A stretch of DNA of 63,792 nucleotides from Lysobacter antibioticus HS124 (GTDB taxonomy: Bacteria > Pseudomonadota > Gammaproteobacteria > Xanthomonadales > Xanthomonadaceae), in contig NZ_HG424515.1 in the NCBI RefSeq assembly GCF_000336385.2, forward strand, positions 22,393 to 86,184, read 5' to 3'. The notes beneath the pieces are model-generated. The model ran no database searches. It was not told the DNA's origin and worked only from the letters and a program-made list of their open reading frames with translations. Shown here piece by piece: positions 46,418 to 55,672 of the stretch; position 1 is the first letter of the stretch; every line of letters starts with the position of its first letter. A program made the position numbers and the translations under genes.

Positions 46418-46505
46418 GTGCGCGGCGAAATGCCGCGTATCGGCGTTGACGGCGACGGGCCGCCGCCCCGCACAATGGCGCCGTCCTCGCTGTGGGTCTG
46501 CGCCG

Positions 46506-47879
46506 ATGCTTCCTTCTTCGATCCGTCGTTGGTTGCCGGCCCTGGCCGCGTTGGCCGTCGTCGCCTGCGATACGTCCCAGGCGCCGCAACGCGCCGCGGT
46601 TTCGGCGGCGAACCCGACGCCGGCCGCAGCCGCCTCGCCGCCTTGGCAGGTCGACGACTGGCCGCTGCCGGTCGACGGCGGCGCCCAGCCGGATCTGATC
46701 GCCACCCCCGACGGCGGCCTGCTGCTGTCGTGGATCGAATCGCGCGAGGGCCTGCACGCGCTGAAGTTCGCCCAGGCCGATGCGAACGGGCGCTGGCGCG
46801 GCGCGCCGCGGACCGTCGCGCACGGCCGCGACTGGTTCGTGAACTGGGCCGACACGCCGCACTTGGCGATGGCGGCCGACGGCGCGCTGTGGGCCCATTG
46901 GCTGCGCAAGTCGGGCGCCGCACCCTACGCCTACGACGTGGTGCTGGTGCGCTCGGCCGACGGCGGCGCGCATTGGTCGGCGCCGTTGGCGGTCAACGAC
47001 GACGGCACCGCGACCGAACACGGCTTCGTTTCGCTGTGGGCCGAGGGCGCCGACGCGATGCGGGTGGCGTGGCTCGACGGCCGCGCCAGCGGCAAAGGCG
47101 AGGGCCATGGCGAACACGCCGGCCACGGCGGCGCCATGACCTTGCGCAGCGTGCGTTTCGGCGCCGACCTCAAACGTTCCGGCGAAGCGGTACTCGATAC
47201 CCGCACCTGCGACTGCTGCCAGACCGACGCCGTCGCGACCGCGCGCGGCGCCTTGCTGGTCTACCGCGACCGCGGCGAGCAGGAGGTGCGCGACATCGCC
47301 GCGACCCGTCTGGTCGACGGCGCCTGGACGCCGCCGCAACCGGTGCACGGCGACGGCTGGGTGATGCCGGGGTGTCCGGTCAACGGGCCGGCGGTCGCGG
47401 CCCAAGGCGACCGCGCCCTGGTGGCCTGGTACACCGGCGCCGGCGAGGCGCCGTCGGTGCGGGTCGCCGCCAGCGCCGACGGCGGCGAGCGCTTCGGCGC
47501 GCCCTTGATCCTGGACCGCGGCGAAGCCGTCCAGGGCCGGGTCGATCTTGCATTGGATGCGGAGCAGGCCTGGGTGCTGTGGCTGCGCGAGGATCGCGAT
47601 GGACAGCGCCTGCAGTTGGCGCGGTTGGCGCCGGATCTGGCGCAGGAACGGCAGCGATTGAATCTGGCCCAGGTGCGCGGCCGCGGCCGCGGCACTGGCT
47701 TCCCGCAACTGGCCCTGGCCGGCGGCCGGGCCTATGCGGTCTGGACCGATCTGGTCGATGGCCGGGCGCGGCTGCGCGGGGCCTGGGTTCAGCCCGAAGC
47801 GACGGTACGCAGCAAAGGCGAATCGAACATCGCCGCCGGCGCGATCACCGGTTCGTCCAGCGGCACGCGTTCGCCGTAA
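46506..47879 (+). CDS. Sialidase-fold lipoprotein with CxCC and His-rich motifs
   Basis: A 457-residue secreted protein. Its signal sequence ends in VVAC (Cys21), so it is probably a lipoprotein. The body looks like a six-bladed beta-propeller with Asp-box-like repeats (SADGGAHW, SADGGERF). Conserved features of this family are TCDCCQTD (C235, C237, C238) and WVMPGCPVNGPA (C290). A His-rich loop HGEHAGHGG lies at 201-209. Databases often label such proteins exo-alpha-sialidase, but I do not see the full catalytic set, and the Cys and His groups suggest metal binding. The last 91 bp overlap the 3' end of the converging YiiX-like gene. Confidence 0.7.
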   Translation: MLPSSIRRWLPALAALAVVACDTSQAPQRAAVSAANPTPAAAASPPWQVDDWPLPVDGGAQPDLIATPDGGLLLSWIESREGLHALKFAQADANGRWRGAPRTVAHGRDWFVNWADTPHLAMAADGALWAHWLRKSGAAPYAYDVVLVRSADGGAHWSAPLAVNDDGTATEHGFVSLWAEGADAMRVAWLDGRASGKGEGHGEHAGHGGAMTLRSVRFGADLKRSGEAVLDTRTCDCCQTDAVATARGALLVYRDRGEQEVRDIAATRLVDGAWTPPQPVHGDGWVMPGCPVNGPAVAAQGDRALVAWYTGAGEAPSVRVAASADGGERFGAPLILDRGEAVQGRVDLALDAEQAWVLWLREDRDGQRLQLARLAPDLAQERQRLNLAQVRGRGRGTGFPQLALAGGRAYAVWTDLVDGRARLRGAWVQPEATVRSKGESNIAAGAITGSSSGTRSP

Positions 47880-48406
47880 CGCTCGCGCAGCTTGGCCTTC
47901 ACCGCCGGATCGTCGAGGCGGAAGCTGCGCAGCGGCCGGGTCTGGCCGATGCGCAGGCCGAGTCCGCGCTGGTAGAGCTTCCAGGCCAGCTCGCTGCAGT
48001 AGATGCGCCGGTCCGACCATTCGAACGCCAGGTCGTAGCGCCGGCCGAGGAACGGCGCCGCCTGCGCACGCAGCCGCGCCTGCTGGGCCGCGTCCGGTGG
48101 CGTGCGCAGGCGCTTGAGCACGTAATGGCCGCGTTCGCCGCGCGCGATCCAGGTCGCCAGCGGGGTGTAGGAGACCGGGTCGATCGCTTCGAACACGTAA
48201 GGCCGGCCGTCGCGGTGCAGGATCACGCCCATATGGCTGTAGCGCGAGCCGGTCGCGCGCTGGATCGCCTGGCTTTGCGAGGAGCGCGAGACCTGGAAGA
48301 TCAGGTCGCCGTCGCGCACGGCCGGCAGCCGCGCCTGCGCCGCCGCGCTGGCCGCCAGCAGCAAGGCGAACAGCGGGGCGAACAGCGAGGTCGGCGCGCG
48401 GCGCAT
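47789..48406 (-). CDS. YiiX/YebB-like NlpC/P60-superfamily hydrolase, secreted
   Basis: A 205-residue protein with a signal peptide (1-24). The permuted papain-like fold of the YiiX group is recognised from GDLIFQVSRSSQSQAIQRATGSRYSHMGVIL, where H58 is a likely catalytic residue, and from IYCSELAWKLYQ, where C137 is the likely nucleophile. E73 in YVFEAIDPV is also conserved. Family members act on amide or thioester bonds in the envelope, possibly lipid or peptidoglycan substrates. The exact reaction is unknown. It is 4 bp downstream of a GNAT gene and probably co-transcribed. Its 3' end overlaps the sialidase-fold gene tail to tail. Confidence 0.82.
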   Translation of the reverse strand: MRRAPTSLFAPLFALLLAASAAAQARLPAVRDGDLIFQVSRSSQSQAIQRATGSRYSHMGVILHRDGRPYVFEAIDPVSYTPLATWIARGERGHYVLKRLRTPPDAAQQARLRAQAAPFLGRRYDLAFEWSDRRIYCSELAWKLYQRGLGLRIGQTRPLRSFRLDDPAVKAKLRERYGERVPLDEPVIAPAAMFDSPLLRTVASG

Positions 48407-48410
48407 GGGT

Positions 48411-48938
48411 TCAGTCCGCGACCGGCGCGGTGGCGAACAGGCGCACGTCGTGGCTTTCGCCGTTCATGCGCATCGTGCCTTCGTCGCGCAGGCCCAGGCG
48501 CTCCAGCACCCGGATCGAGGCGGCGTTGGCCGGATGGACGATCGCCAGCACCCGCGGCAGCGCCAGCACATCGCGCGCGTAGCGCAGCACCGCCGCGCCG
48601 GCCTCCTGCGCGTAGCCGCGCGCGCGATGGCGCGGCAGGTAGGCGTAGCCGATGTCCGGGTCGGGCAGGGCATCGCGGCGCAGCAGGCCGCACATGCCGA
48701 TCGGTTCGCCGCCGTCGCGCAGTTCGACCCGCCACAGGCCGAAGCCGTTGCGGGCGTAGCTGGCCGCCGGGCCGTCGGCGATGTAGCGCGCGGCGGTGTC
48801 CAGATCGCGCACCCCGCGGTCGCCGATGTTCTGCAGGAAGGCCGGGTCGGTGACCAGTTCGAGGATGAAAGGCGCGTCGGCGGGGGTGAGTTCGCGCAGC
48901 AGCAGGCGTTCGGTCTGGATCGGCAGGGTCGGCGGCAT
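48411..48938 (-). CDS. GNAT family N-acetyltransferase (RimJ-like)
   Basis: A 175-residue acetyltransferase. TERLLLRELTPADAPFILEL opens the family fold, and the acetyl-CoA loop is visible in RHRARGYAQEAGAAVLRYA. ANAASIRVLERLGLRDEGTMRMNGE closes it. This RimJ-like group acetylates protein N-termini or small amines; the substrate cannot be told. The start at 48938 (MPPTLPIQTERLLL) was preferred to 48971, whose extra residues carry no family pattern. It diverges from the nucleotidyltransferase gene and probably forms a two-gene unit with the YiiX-like gene. Confidence 0.86.
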   Translation of the reverse strand: MPPTLPIQTERLLLRELTPADAPFILELVTDPAFLQNIGDRGVRDLDTAARYIADGPAASYARNGFGLWRVELRDGGEPIGMCGLLRRDALPDPDIGYAYLPRHRARGYAQEAGAAVLRYARDVLALPRVLAIVHPANAASIRVLERLGLRDEGTMRMNGESHDVRLFATAPVAD

Positions 48939-49064
48939 CGGGCGAGCGGGCGGGAGTGAGGACGCGGGCAACGATACGACAGTGGCGGGCGCCGGTGTGG
49001 CGACGATGAAGTCGGCGCGGCGACGCGGCTAGACTGGACGGCCGTCCGCTGTCGTCGTCCGCGC

Positions 49065-49892
49065 ATGACCGTCCTGTCCGCTCCGCCCGAACTATTGCAT
49101 CCCATCGCCGACGACAAGCGCCGCGCGGTGCTAGACGCCCTGGCGGCGATCGAGCGCGAGCACGCGGTGCGGATCGTCTATGCCTGCGAGTCGGGCAGCC
49201 GCGGCTGGGGCTTCTCCTCGCCCGACAGCGACTACGACGCGCGCTTCGTCTACGTGCACGAGCGCGACTGGTACCTGACCGTCAACGAGCTGACCGGTCC
49301 GAACCAGCCGCAGCGCGACGTGATCGAGCTGCCGATCGAGCACGACCTGGACGTCAGCGGCTGGGACCTGCGCAAGGCCTTGCGCCTGTTGTCCAAGTCC
49401 AACCCGACCCTGCTGGAATGGGTGCGCTCGCCGGTGGTGTACCGCGAGGACCCCGTGCTGGGCCCCGGCCTGCGCCGGCTGGCCGAGCAGTGCTACTCGC
49501 CGATCGCGGCCTGGCACCACTATTTGAGCCTGGCCAGCGGCACCTTCCGCGGTCACCTCGGCGGCGAGGCGATCCGCACCAAGAAGTACCTGTACGCGCT
49601 GCGCCCGGTGCTGGCCTGTCAATGGATCGAACGTGAGCGCACGCCGCCGCCGATGGCGTTCGAACACCTGCTGGAACCCCTGCTGCCGGACGGGCCGGTG
49701 CGTGCGGCCATCGACGCCCTGCTGGAGCGCAAGCGGCGCAGCGCCGAAACCGAGGCCGGGCCGCGGATCGCCGCGATCAGCGATTTCCTCGAAGCCGAGT
49801 TGGCGCGGATGCAGGCGCCGCCGCCGTCGTTGCCCGCCGGCGGCGGGCGGCAGCAGGCGCTGGACGCGTACTTCCGCTCGGCGCTGGGGTGA
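49065..49892 (+). CDS. RlaP/YcgL-type nucleotidyltransferase
   Basis: A 275-residue protein of the RlaP group (DNA polymerase beta fold), linked in other bacteria to RNA repair. The nucleotidyltransferase core is ESGSRGWGFSSPDSDYDARFVYV, with G44-S45 and the metal ligands D56 and D58. Further family features are LSKSNPTLLEWVRSPVVYRED and KKYLYALRPVLACQWIE. No RNA ligase or RtcB partner is adjacent, so its role here is open. A TAGACT element just upstream (about 49029-49034) could be the -10. It stands alone. Confidence 0.82.
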   Translation: MTVLSAPPELLHPIADDKRRAVLDALAAIEREHAVRIVYACESGSRGWGFSSPDSDYDARFVYVHERDWYLTVNELTGPNQPQRDVIELPIEHDLDVSGWDLRKALRLLSKSNPTLLEWVRSPVVYREDPVLGPGLRRLAEQCYSPIAAWHHYLSLASGTFRGHLGGEAIRTKKYLYALRPVLACQWIERERTPPPMAFEHLLEPLLPDGPVRAAIDALLERKRRSAETEAGPRIAAISDFLEAELARMQAPPPSLPAGGGRQQALDAYFRSALG

Positions 49893-50125
49893 GCGGGTAG
49901 AGCGCCGAGCAAGAGCGAATCCCCCGGCGCCGCCGCGACGCGGGCATCCGGACGATGCCCGCGTCAGCCCCCAATTTTCCTAGGGGCCACTTGAAAGCGG
50001 AAGCGAATTCTCGCGAACGCGCGCCAGGCCGCCGCCGCCGCAAGTCGTCCCCGCTTGAAAACGGGGGAAGGGCGGATTGGCTTCTGCCTTGCCTCCTCCG
50101 CCCGTCCGGGGGCCCGGCGCGCGCC
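49893..50125. repeat. Dispersed hairpin repeats between nucleotidyltransferase and tdk
   Basis: The repeat family of 14319-14649 recurs here as a diverged pair: AGAGCGAATCCCCCGG (about 49912-49928) and, inverted, CCCCGCTTGAAAACGGGGG followed by GCGGATTGGCTTC (about 50049-50086). A separate GGGCATCCGGACGATGCCC hairpin lies at about 49943-49961. These could terminate the two converging genes. No gene is seen. Confidence 0.6.
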
Positions 50126-50752
50126 TCAGTTCGACAACGGCAGCGGCGGCTGCAGCGGCTCGATCGTGCCCTCGCCGCGCATCACCTTCTTGTACTCGGC
50201 GCGCGAGACCGAGATGTAGCGGTCGTTGCCGCCGATCTCGACCTGCGGCCCGTCCTGCACCGCGCGCCCGCTGCCGTCGACGCGCACGTTCATGGTCGCC
50301 TTCTTGCCCGAGTGGCAGATGGTCTTGATCTCGCTGAGTTCGTCGGCCCAGGCCAGCAGGTATTGGCTGCCCTCGAACAGCTCGCCGCGGAAATCCGTGC
50401 GCAGGCCGTAGCACAGCACCGGAATGCGCAGCGCGTCGACCACCTCGCTGAGCTGCCAGACCTGGGCCTTGGTCAGGAACTGGGCCTCGTCGACCAGTAC
50501 GCAATGCAGCGCGCTGCGCGCGGCGATGTCGGCACGGATCAGCGCTTCCAGGTCCTGGTCGCGATCGAAGGCCACGCCGTCGGCGCGCAGGCCGATGCGC
50601 GAGGCCACCGTGCCGCGCCCGGCGCGGTCGTCCAGGCGCGGGGTGAGGATCGCCACGCGCATGCCGCGTTCGCGGTAGTTGTGCGCCGACTGCAGCAACG
50701 TCGTGGTCTTGCCGGCGTTCATCGCCGAATAATAGAAATAGAGCTTGGCCAT
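50126..50752 (-). CDS. tdk: Thymidine kinase (type II), zinc site lost
   Basis: Tdk phosphorylates thymidine to dTMP in the salvage pathway. The 208-residue product has the P-loop SAMNAGKTT (9-17), the catalytic DEAQF (E89) and the thymidine-binding lasso [14 protein letters not shown]. In E. coli the lasso region is held by a zinc ion bound to CxxC and CRKH. Here the matching stretches read CHSG (146-149) and SRAE (183-186), so at most one ligand remains and the zinc site is probably absent. The length is normal. It is downstream of the Sel1-like gene by 110 bp on the same strand. Confidence 0.95.
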   Translation of the reverse strand: MAKLYFYYSAMNAGKTTTLLQSAHNYRERGMRVAILTPRLDDRAGRGTVASRIGLRADGVAFDRDQDLEALIRADIAARSALHCVLVDEAQFLTKAQVWQLSEVVDALRIPVLCYGLRTDFRGELFEGSQYLLAWADELSEIKTICHSGKKATMNVRVDGSGRAVQDGPQVEIGGNDRYISVSRAEYKKVMRGEGTIEPLQPPLPLSN

Positions 50753-50862
50753 GCGTGCAGTGTAGGCCGCGCCCGGTCCGCGCCACAGACTTGACGGCGC
50801 CCGCGACGGGCGCCGCAGCGGCCGGTCCGCCGGGGGCGGTGTAGGGGCCGCCCCCGGCGGGT

Positions 50863-51600
50863 TCAGTTCGTGCGCGGCGCGGTCTGCGCCGGGCCGACCT
50901 CGACGTTGCCGTCGCGCCAGACCACGTCCTCGGCCGCCCAGTAGCGCGCGCTGTCGAAGCGCCAGTCGTGGTACATCGCGGTCAGGTCGATGGCGCCGGG
51001 CTCGAACAGGCGGGCCGGGCCGGGGGTCATGACCTGCAGCTGGCCGACGTCGCCGGTACGGCTGCCGGTGATCTCGCGCTTGGACCGCGCCAGCGCGCGT
51101 TCGAAGCGCGGCTTGGCGGCGCGGTCGCCGTATTCGTCGTACAGCGCGCCGCCTTCGCGCAGGGCGCGTTCGCGCTCGGCCTCTCCCAGTGCCTGCCACA
51201 TCTTCTCGCGCAGGATCGCGAACTGCGGGTACTGGCGTTCGGCGGCCAGGTCGGCCCAGGCGTAGGCCAGCGAGCGGTCCTGCGGCGCCCCCAGGCCGTA
51301 CCAGTACATCAGGCTCAGCCGGTGCTGCGAATACTTGTCGGCGTAGCGCGCCGCTCGGCGGAAATGGCGGAAGGCGTCGTCCCAGGCGCCGCGCGCGGCG
51401 GCCTGACTGCCGTACAGGCGCCACAACTCGTTGGGATGGGTCTTGGCCATGCGGCTGCGCAGGTCGAACTGCTCGCGCTGCATGCGGTCGCTGTCGGCGC
51501 CGACCGCGTCGGCGGCTGCCGAGGCGTCGTCCGGTGCGGCCAGGACGGGGGCGGCGAACGCGCCGCCGAGGGCGATTGCGAGTGTGAGCAGCCGTTTCAT
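50863..51600 (-). CDS. Secreted Sel1/TPR-like repeat protein
   Basis: A 245-residue periplasmic protein with a clear signal peptide (1-21, cleavage at LAA). The segment [63 protein letters not shown] carries about two Sel1-like helical repeats, which usually act in protein-protein contacts. The C-terminal third (about 180-245) is not repeated and contains [10 protein letters not shown]. No enzymatic motif is visible. Similar stand-alone proteins are common in Xanthomonadaceae, and their function is unknown to me. It diverges from rep. Confidence 0.68.
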   Translation of the reverse strand: MKRLLTLAIALGGAFAAPVLAAPDDASAAADAVGADSDRMQREQFDLRSRMAKTHPNELWRLYGSQAAARGAWDDAFRHFRRAARYADKYSQHRLSLMYWYGLGAPQDRSLAYAWADLAAERQYPQFAILREKMWQALGEAERERALREGGALYDEYGDRAAKPRFERALARSKREITGSRTGDVGQLQVMTPGPARLFEPGAIDLTAMYHDWRFDSARYWAAEDVVWRDGNVEVGPAQTAPRTN

Positions 51601-51835
51601 GCCGGGTCCTCCTCGGTGGGGGCGGCGGCTTCGCGGCCGGGCCCCATGCAGCGAACCATACGCCGCGCCGGGGCGGACGGGAATCGCATCGATCGCGATT
51701 TCGGCCGGATTCGTCCCGCACGGACGGGGTGCCGCCCATTTACTCGCCGGTACCCGCCGGCGCGCTCGGCCCGGTCGCGGCCGGTCGGCTAAACTGCCGC
51801 GCCCGGGCCGGCTCCCCGCCGGCGACGAAGATCGC

Positions 51836-53818
51836 ATGCAAGGCCTCAATCCCCCCCAGCGCGCCGCCGTCCTGCACACCGACGGCCCCCTGCTCGTGCT
51901 CGCCGGCGCGGGCAGCGGCAAGACCCGCGTGATCGTCGAGAAGATCGCCCACCTGATCGCCAGCGGCCGCATGCCGGCCAAGCGCATCGCCGCGATCACG
52001 TTCACCAACAAGTCGGCCAAGGAAATGCGCGAGCGCGTGGCCAAGCGGATCCGCGGCGACGGCGCCGACGGCCTGACCATCTGCACCTTCCACGCCCTGG
52101 GCCTGAAGTTCCTGCAGATCGAGCACGCCAAGGCCGGCCTGCGGCGCGGCTTCAGCGTGTTCGACAGCGACGACAGCGCGGCCCAGGTCAAGGACCTGAT
52201 GCCGGCCGGGACCAAGCCCGACGTGCTCGAGGACATGCGCAACCTGATCTCGCGGGCCAAGAACGCCGGCCTGTCGCCGGGCGAGGCGATGGCGGCCTCG
52301 CGCACCCCGCGCGAGATCGAGGCCGCGGTGCTGTACGAGCGCTACCAGTCGCGCCTGACCACCTTCAACGCGGTCGACTTCGACGACCTGATCCGGCTGC
52401 CGGTGGAGCTGCTGGAAAGGCACACCGACCTGCAGCTGGCTTGGCGCGAGCGCATCGGCTACCTGTTGGTCGACGAATGCCAGGACACCAACGACGCTCA
52501 GTACCGCCTGCTCAAGGCCCTGGCCGGACCGAAGGGCCTGTTCACCTGCGTGGGCGACGACGACCAGTCCATCTACGCCTGGCGCGGCGCCAATCCCGAC
52601 AACCTGCTCGAACTGGGCAAGGACTATCCCAGCCTGCAGATCATCAAGCTGGAGCAGAACTACCGCTGCAGCAACCGGGTGCTGCGCGCGGCCAACGCGC
52701 TGATCGCCAACAACCCGCACGAACACCCCAAGACTCTGTGGAGCGACCAGGCCGACGGCGAGCGGATCAAGGTCTGGGAATGCCGCGACAGCGCCCACGA
52801 AGCGGAGAAGGTCGCCGCCGAGATCCACTTCCTGGCACAGAAGCACCAGGCGCCGTGGAGCGATTTCTGCATCCTGTTCCGCGGCAACCACCAGAGCCGC
52901 GCGCTGGAAAAAGCGCTGCAGCTGCTGCGCGTGCCCTACCACCTCAGCGGCGGCACCGCGTTCCTGGAGCGCGGCGAGGTCAAGGACGCGCTGTCTTGGC
53001 TGCGCCTGATCGCCAATCCCGACGACGACACCGCCTTCCTGCGCGCGGTGACCTCGCCCAAGCGCGAGATCGGCGCCACCACCCTGGCCAAGCTGGCCGA
53101 AATGGCCCAGAACGCGCAGTTGCCGATGTCGCGCATGGCCGAGTCGATCCACGCGATCAAGCAGCTGACCCCGCGCGCCGGCACCGCCCTGGACGGCTTC
53201 GTCCAGATCGTGCGCTATTTGCGCGACCAGGCGCAGAAGATCAGCCCGGCCGAACTGGTCGGCGTGCTCGCCGAGCGCAGCGGCCTGCTGTCGGCGATGC
53301 GCGCGCAGTGCAAGGACGAGGCCAGCTTCCAGCGGCGCAAGGAAAACCTGGAGGAACTGTCGGGCTGGTTCGACGGCGGCCGCGGCTCCGGCCCCGGCGA
53401 ACTGGCGGCGCAGTTGGCGCTGCTGTCGCACGCCGACAAGGGCGAGCCCGGCAACCAGGTGCGGCTGATGAGCCTGCACGCGGCCAAGGGCCTGGAGTTC
53501 CGCTTCGTGTTCATCGTCGGCGTCGAGGACGGCAACCTGCCGCACGACGCCAGCCTCGACGAAGGCCGCCTCGACGAGGAGCGCCGGCTGATGTACGTGG
53601 GGATCACCCGCGCCAAGGAAGTGCTGTACCTGTCGCATTCGCGCGAGACCCAGCGCTGGGGCGAGCGGATCCGGCTCAAGCCCAGCCGCTTCATCGACGA
53701 GTTGCCGGCCGAAGAGCTGCAGCGCGACGGCGCCGACCCGGTCGCCGACGCGGCGCGCAAGCGCGAGCGCTCGATGGCCGGATTCGCGGCGATCAAGGCC
53801 CTGTTGGAAGAGGGCTGA
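51836..53818 (+). CDS. rep: ATP-dependent DNA helicase Rep
   Basis: Rep is a 3'-5' superfamily 1 helicase that clears proteins from DNA ahead of the replication fork. The 660-residue product (E. coli Rep is 673) has Walker A LAGAGSGKT (22-30), ITFTNKSAKEMRERV, Walker B LLVDECQDTN, QSIYAWRGA, NYRCSNRVL, LMSLHAAKGLEF and MYVGITRAK. The sequence QGLNPPQRAAV at the start and the overall length favour Rep over UvrD. The ATG at 51836 was chosen at this motif; the upstream in-frame region is not conserved. It diverges from the Sel1-like gene. Confidence 0.93.
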   Translation: MQGLNPPQRAAVLHTDGPLLVLAGAGSGKTRVIVEKIAHLIASGRMPAKRIAAITFTNKSAKEMRERVAKRIRGDGADGLTICTFHALGLKFLQIEHAKAGLRRGFSVFDSDDSAAQVKDLMPAGTKPDVLEDMRNLISRAKNAGLSPGEAMAASRTPREIEAAVLYERYQSRLTTFNAVDFDDLIRLPVELLERHTDLQLAWRERIGYLLVDECQDTNDAQYRLLKALAGPKGLFTCVGDDDQSIYAWRGANPDNLLELGKDYPSLQIIKLEQNYRCSNRVLRAANALIANNPHEHPKTLWSDQADGERIKVWECRDSAHEAEKVAAEIHFLAQKHQAPWSDFCILFRGNHQSRALEKALQLLRVPYHLSGGTAFLERGEVKDALSWLRLIANPDDDTAFLRAVTSPKREIGATTLAKLAEMAQNAQLPMSRMAESIHAIKQLTPRAGTALDGFVQIVRYLRDQAQKISPAELVGVLAERSGLLSAMRAQCKDEASFQRRKENLEELSGWFDGGRGSGPGELAAQLALLSHADKGEPGNQVRLMSLHAAKGLEFRFVFIVGVEDGNLPHDASLDEGRLDEERRLMYVGITRAKEVLYLSHSRETQRWGERIRLKPSRFIDELPAEELQRDGADPVADAARKRERSMAGFAAIKALLEEG

Positions 53819-53857
53819 GGCCAGATCGAGATTGAACGTTAAACTCATCTGTGCCGG

Positions 53858-54445
53858 ATGACTGTGTCTTTGTCGACGAAGCGGGATTTTTTGTCGCTTG
53901 GATTGGCGTTGTTCTTACGGGGTGATTCCGACGAAATGAAAATATCCCCTGTTACTCATTGTGAAATTGTCGACTATTGGGCATCCCGTCAAAGTGAATG
54001 TGGCTTGTCCGTTGATTGGGATGAGGCGAAGAATCGCTGTTGGCGCTGTACAGGAAAGCGAAAACTTCAACGATGCCATATTGTTCCGCGTGCTTTGGGG
54101 GGTGGGGAGCAGCCGAGTAATCTGGTGCTGCTATGTGCGCAGTGTCATTCGGAAGCGCCGAATGTGGCTGATCCAGAATTTATGTGGACTTGGTTGCGTG
54201 CGCATGCTGCCGTTTTCTATGGGGGCTACTGGCAGCAGCGCGGATTTCAGGAGTACGAAGTAATTTTTGGGGAGAAACCTTTCTCCAGATTTTCCGATCC
54301 GGAAACGACGCTGCTCCGGGTGTGCAAGGCAATGAAAGAACTCTTGCAGAAAACCAGTGTTCATTGGGGGCAAGGGAAGATTAATCCTGCAACGGTTGCT
54401 TGGGTTTTGCGGCGAGCAGAGGACAGTGCGGGGGAGGTGGTGTGA
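53858..54445 (+). CDS. HNH endonuclease-domain protein in an AT-richer patch
   Basis: A 195-residue protein with one HNH domain. CWRC (C61, C64) is followed by CHIVPRALGG, with the general base H74, then NLVLLCAQCH (N88, C93, C96, H97). This is a complete zinc-bracketed HNH site, so nuclease activity is plausible. The C-terminal half (105-195) has no motif I recognise. The codons are clearly less GC-rich than all neighbours, which points to recent transfer. An alternative start at 53936 (MKISPVTH) would remove a hydrophobic N-terminus and may be the true one. There is no methylase or integrase partner nearby. Confidence 0.78.
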   Translation: MTVSLSTKRDFLSLGLALFLRGDSDEMKISPVTHCEIVDYWASRQSECGLSVDWDEAKNRCWRCTGKRKLQRCHIVPRALGGGEQPSNLVLLCAQCHSEAPNVADPEFMWTWLRAHAAVFYGGYWQQRGFQEYEVIFGEKPFSRFSDPETTLLRVCKAMKELLQKTSVHWGQGKINPATVAWVLRRAEDSAGEVV

Positions 54446-54542
54446 GCAGGGGATCGACTGGGTAGGACGGACATGTCTTCGTAGGCATTTGACGTCTGAA
54501 TTGGCTAGGCTGGCCGCTGCCGAACCCACCGAGCGGATCGCC

Positions 54543-55568
54543 ATGACCCTGCTGATCAACGCCTATTCCACCCTCGCCGCGCCGCCGCCGCCGGAGTTCG
54601 CGCGCGCGCCGGCCAACCGCCGCGACCGCAGCGATCCGGAACTGGTGCCGCATCTGCAGGGGTTCGTCGGCTATGTGCTGGGCACGGTCGAACAGGGCAT
54701 GGACGCGCGCACCTTCGCGGTGATCCGGCACCTGCAACGGGTCCAGACCCACTACAGCTTCGAGGTCGAGGACGACGCCTTCGACGCCCTGACCGCCTGG
54801 GGCCAGGCCGCCAACGCGATCTGCTTCCTGCCCGACGGCAGCGTGCGCGATGCCGCCGGCAACGTCCTGGTCAGCCGCGGCGAACCGCCGGTGGAGGCCG
54901 ATGCGGCGCTGCCGTACCCGGCCGACGCGCGCGAGCGCAAGGCGCGCAACGAGCGGGCCTTGCGCGCGCTCGGCGCGCAGCCGCCGGCGCACCTGCCGCC
55001 GGTGCTCGGCGAAGGCGAGGTGCGGCTGCGCGGAAGCGAAGAAAGCATGCGGCGGATGCTGGCCCTGTGCGCGGTCGCGGTGCGCGCCGAGTCGTTGCAT
55101 TCGCAGCCGCTGTCGACCCAGGAAATCGCGGCCAAGCTCGGCCCCGGCGTCGCCGCGCTGAGCCCGGCCGAGCGCGACTTCATCGACGCCCAAGCGCCGG
55201 ATGAGGAAGCCTGGGCCGACCAGGGCTGGCGCTACGAAAGCGCGGCGCTGCTGCAATGGGCGCTGGGCTTGCGCGAGGCCTTGCCCGAGCCGACCGCGAC
55301 CTGCGACGCCGCCGATGTCGCCCGGATCGCGATCGCCGAGGCCGACGAGGCGCGCATCGCCCAGGCCCGGTTGCGTCCCACCGCCGAACTGCTCGACGCC
55401 CTGGACGCGATCTACCGTCGCCACTGGCTGGTGCGCCAGGCCCGTCTGGACGAACGCGAGCCGCCGATCGGCTTGCACCCCAGCGTCGTGTACGAGCGCC
55501 ACTACGCCCTCAACTGGTTGCTGCGCTTCGACGAGCAGGATTGGGACGAGGTCGGTACGCCCACCTAG
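54543..55568 (+). CDS. DUF4272 domain protein
   Basis: A 341-residue soluble protein. The central and C-terminal parts show DUF4272 features: RMLALCAVAVRAE, a helical WRYESAALLQWALGLREALPEP, and LLDALDAIYRRHWLVRQARL followed by SVVYERHYALNWLLRF. The family is widespread and of unknown function. The ATG at 54543 was chosen because upstream residues lie in the AT-richer junction and have no family pattern. It stands between the HNH gene and a GNAT gene with no tight coupling to either. Confidence 0.75.
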   Translation: MTLLINAYSTLAAPPPPEFARAPANRRDRSDPELVPHLQGFVGYVLGTVEQGMDARTFAVIRHLQRVQTHYSFEVEDDAFDALTAWGQAANAICFLPDGSVRDAAGNVLVSRGEPPVEADAALPYPADARERKARNERALRALGAQPPAHLPPVLGEGEVRLRGSEESMRRMLALCAVAVRAESLHSQPLSTQEIAAKLGPGVAALSPAERDFIDAQAPDEEAWADQGWRYESAALLQWALGLREALPEPTATCDAADVARIAIAEADEARIAQARLRPTAELLDALDAIYRRHWLVRQARLDEREPPIGLHPSVVYERHYALNWLLRFDEQDWDEVGTPT

Positions 55569-55672
55569 GGACAGCAGACCAGGGATCGGCGCCAGAAGCC
55601 GGCCACTCGCCCGGTGGCTGCTGATTTTTGCCGCCGATCCGTTATCTTCCAGCTTTCATGCACCGTGCCGCC

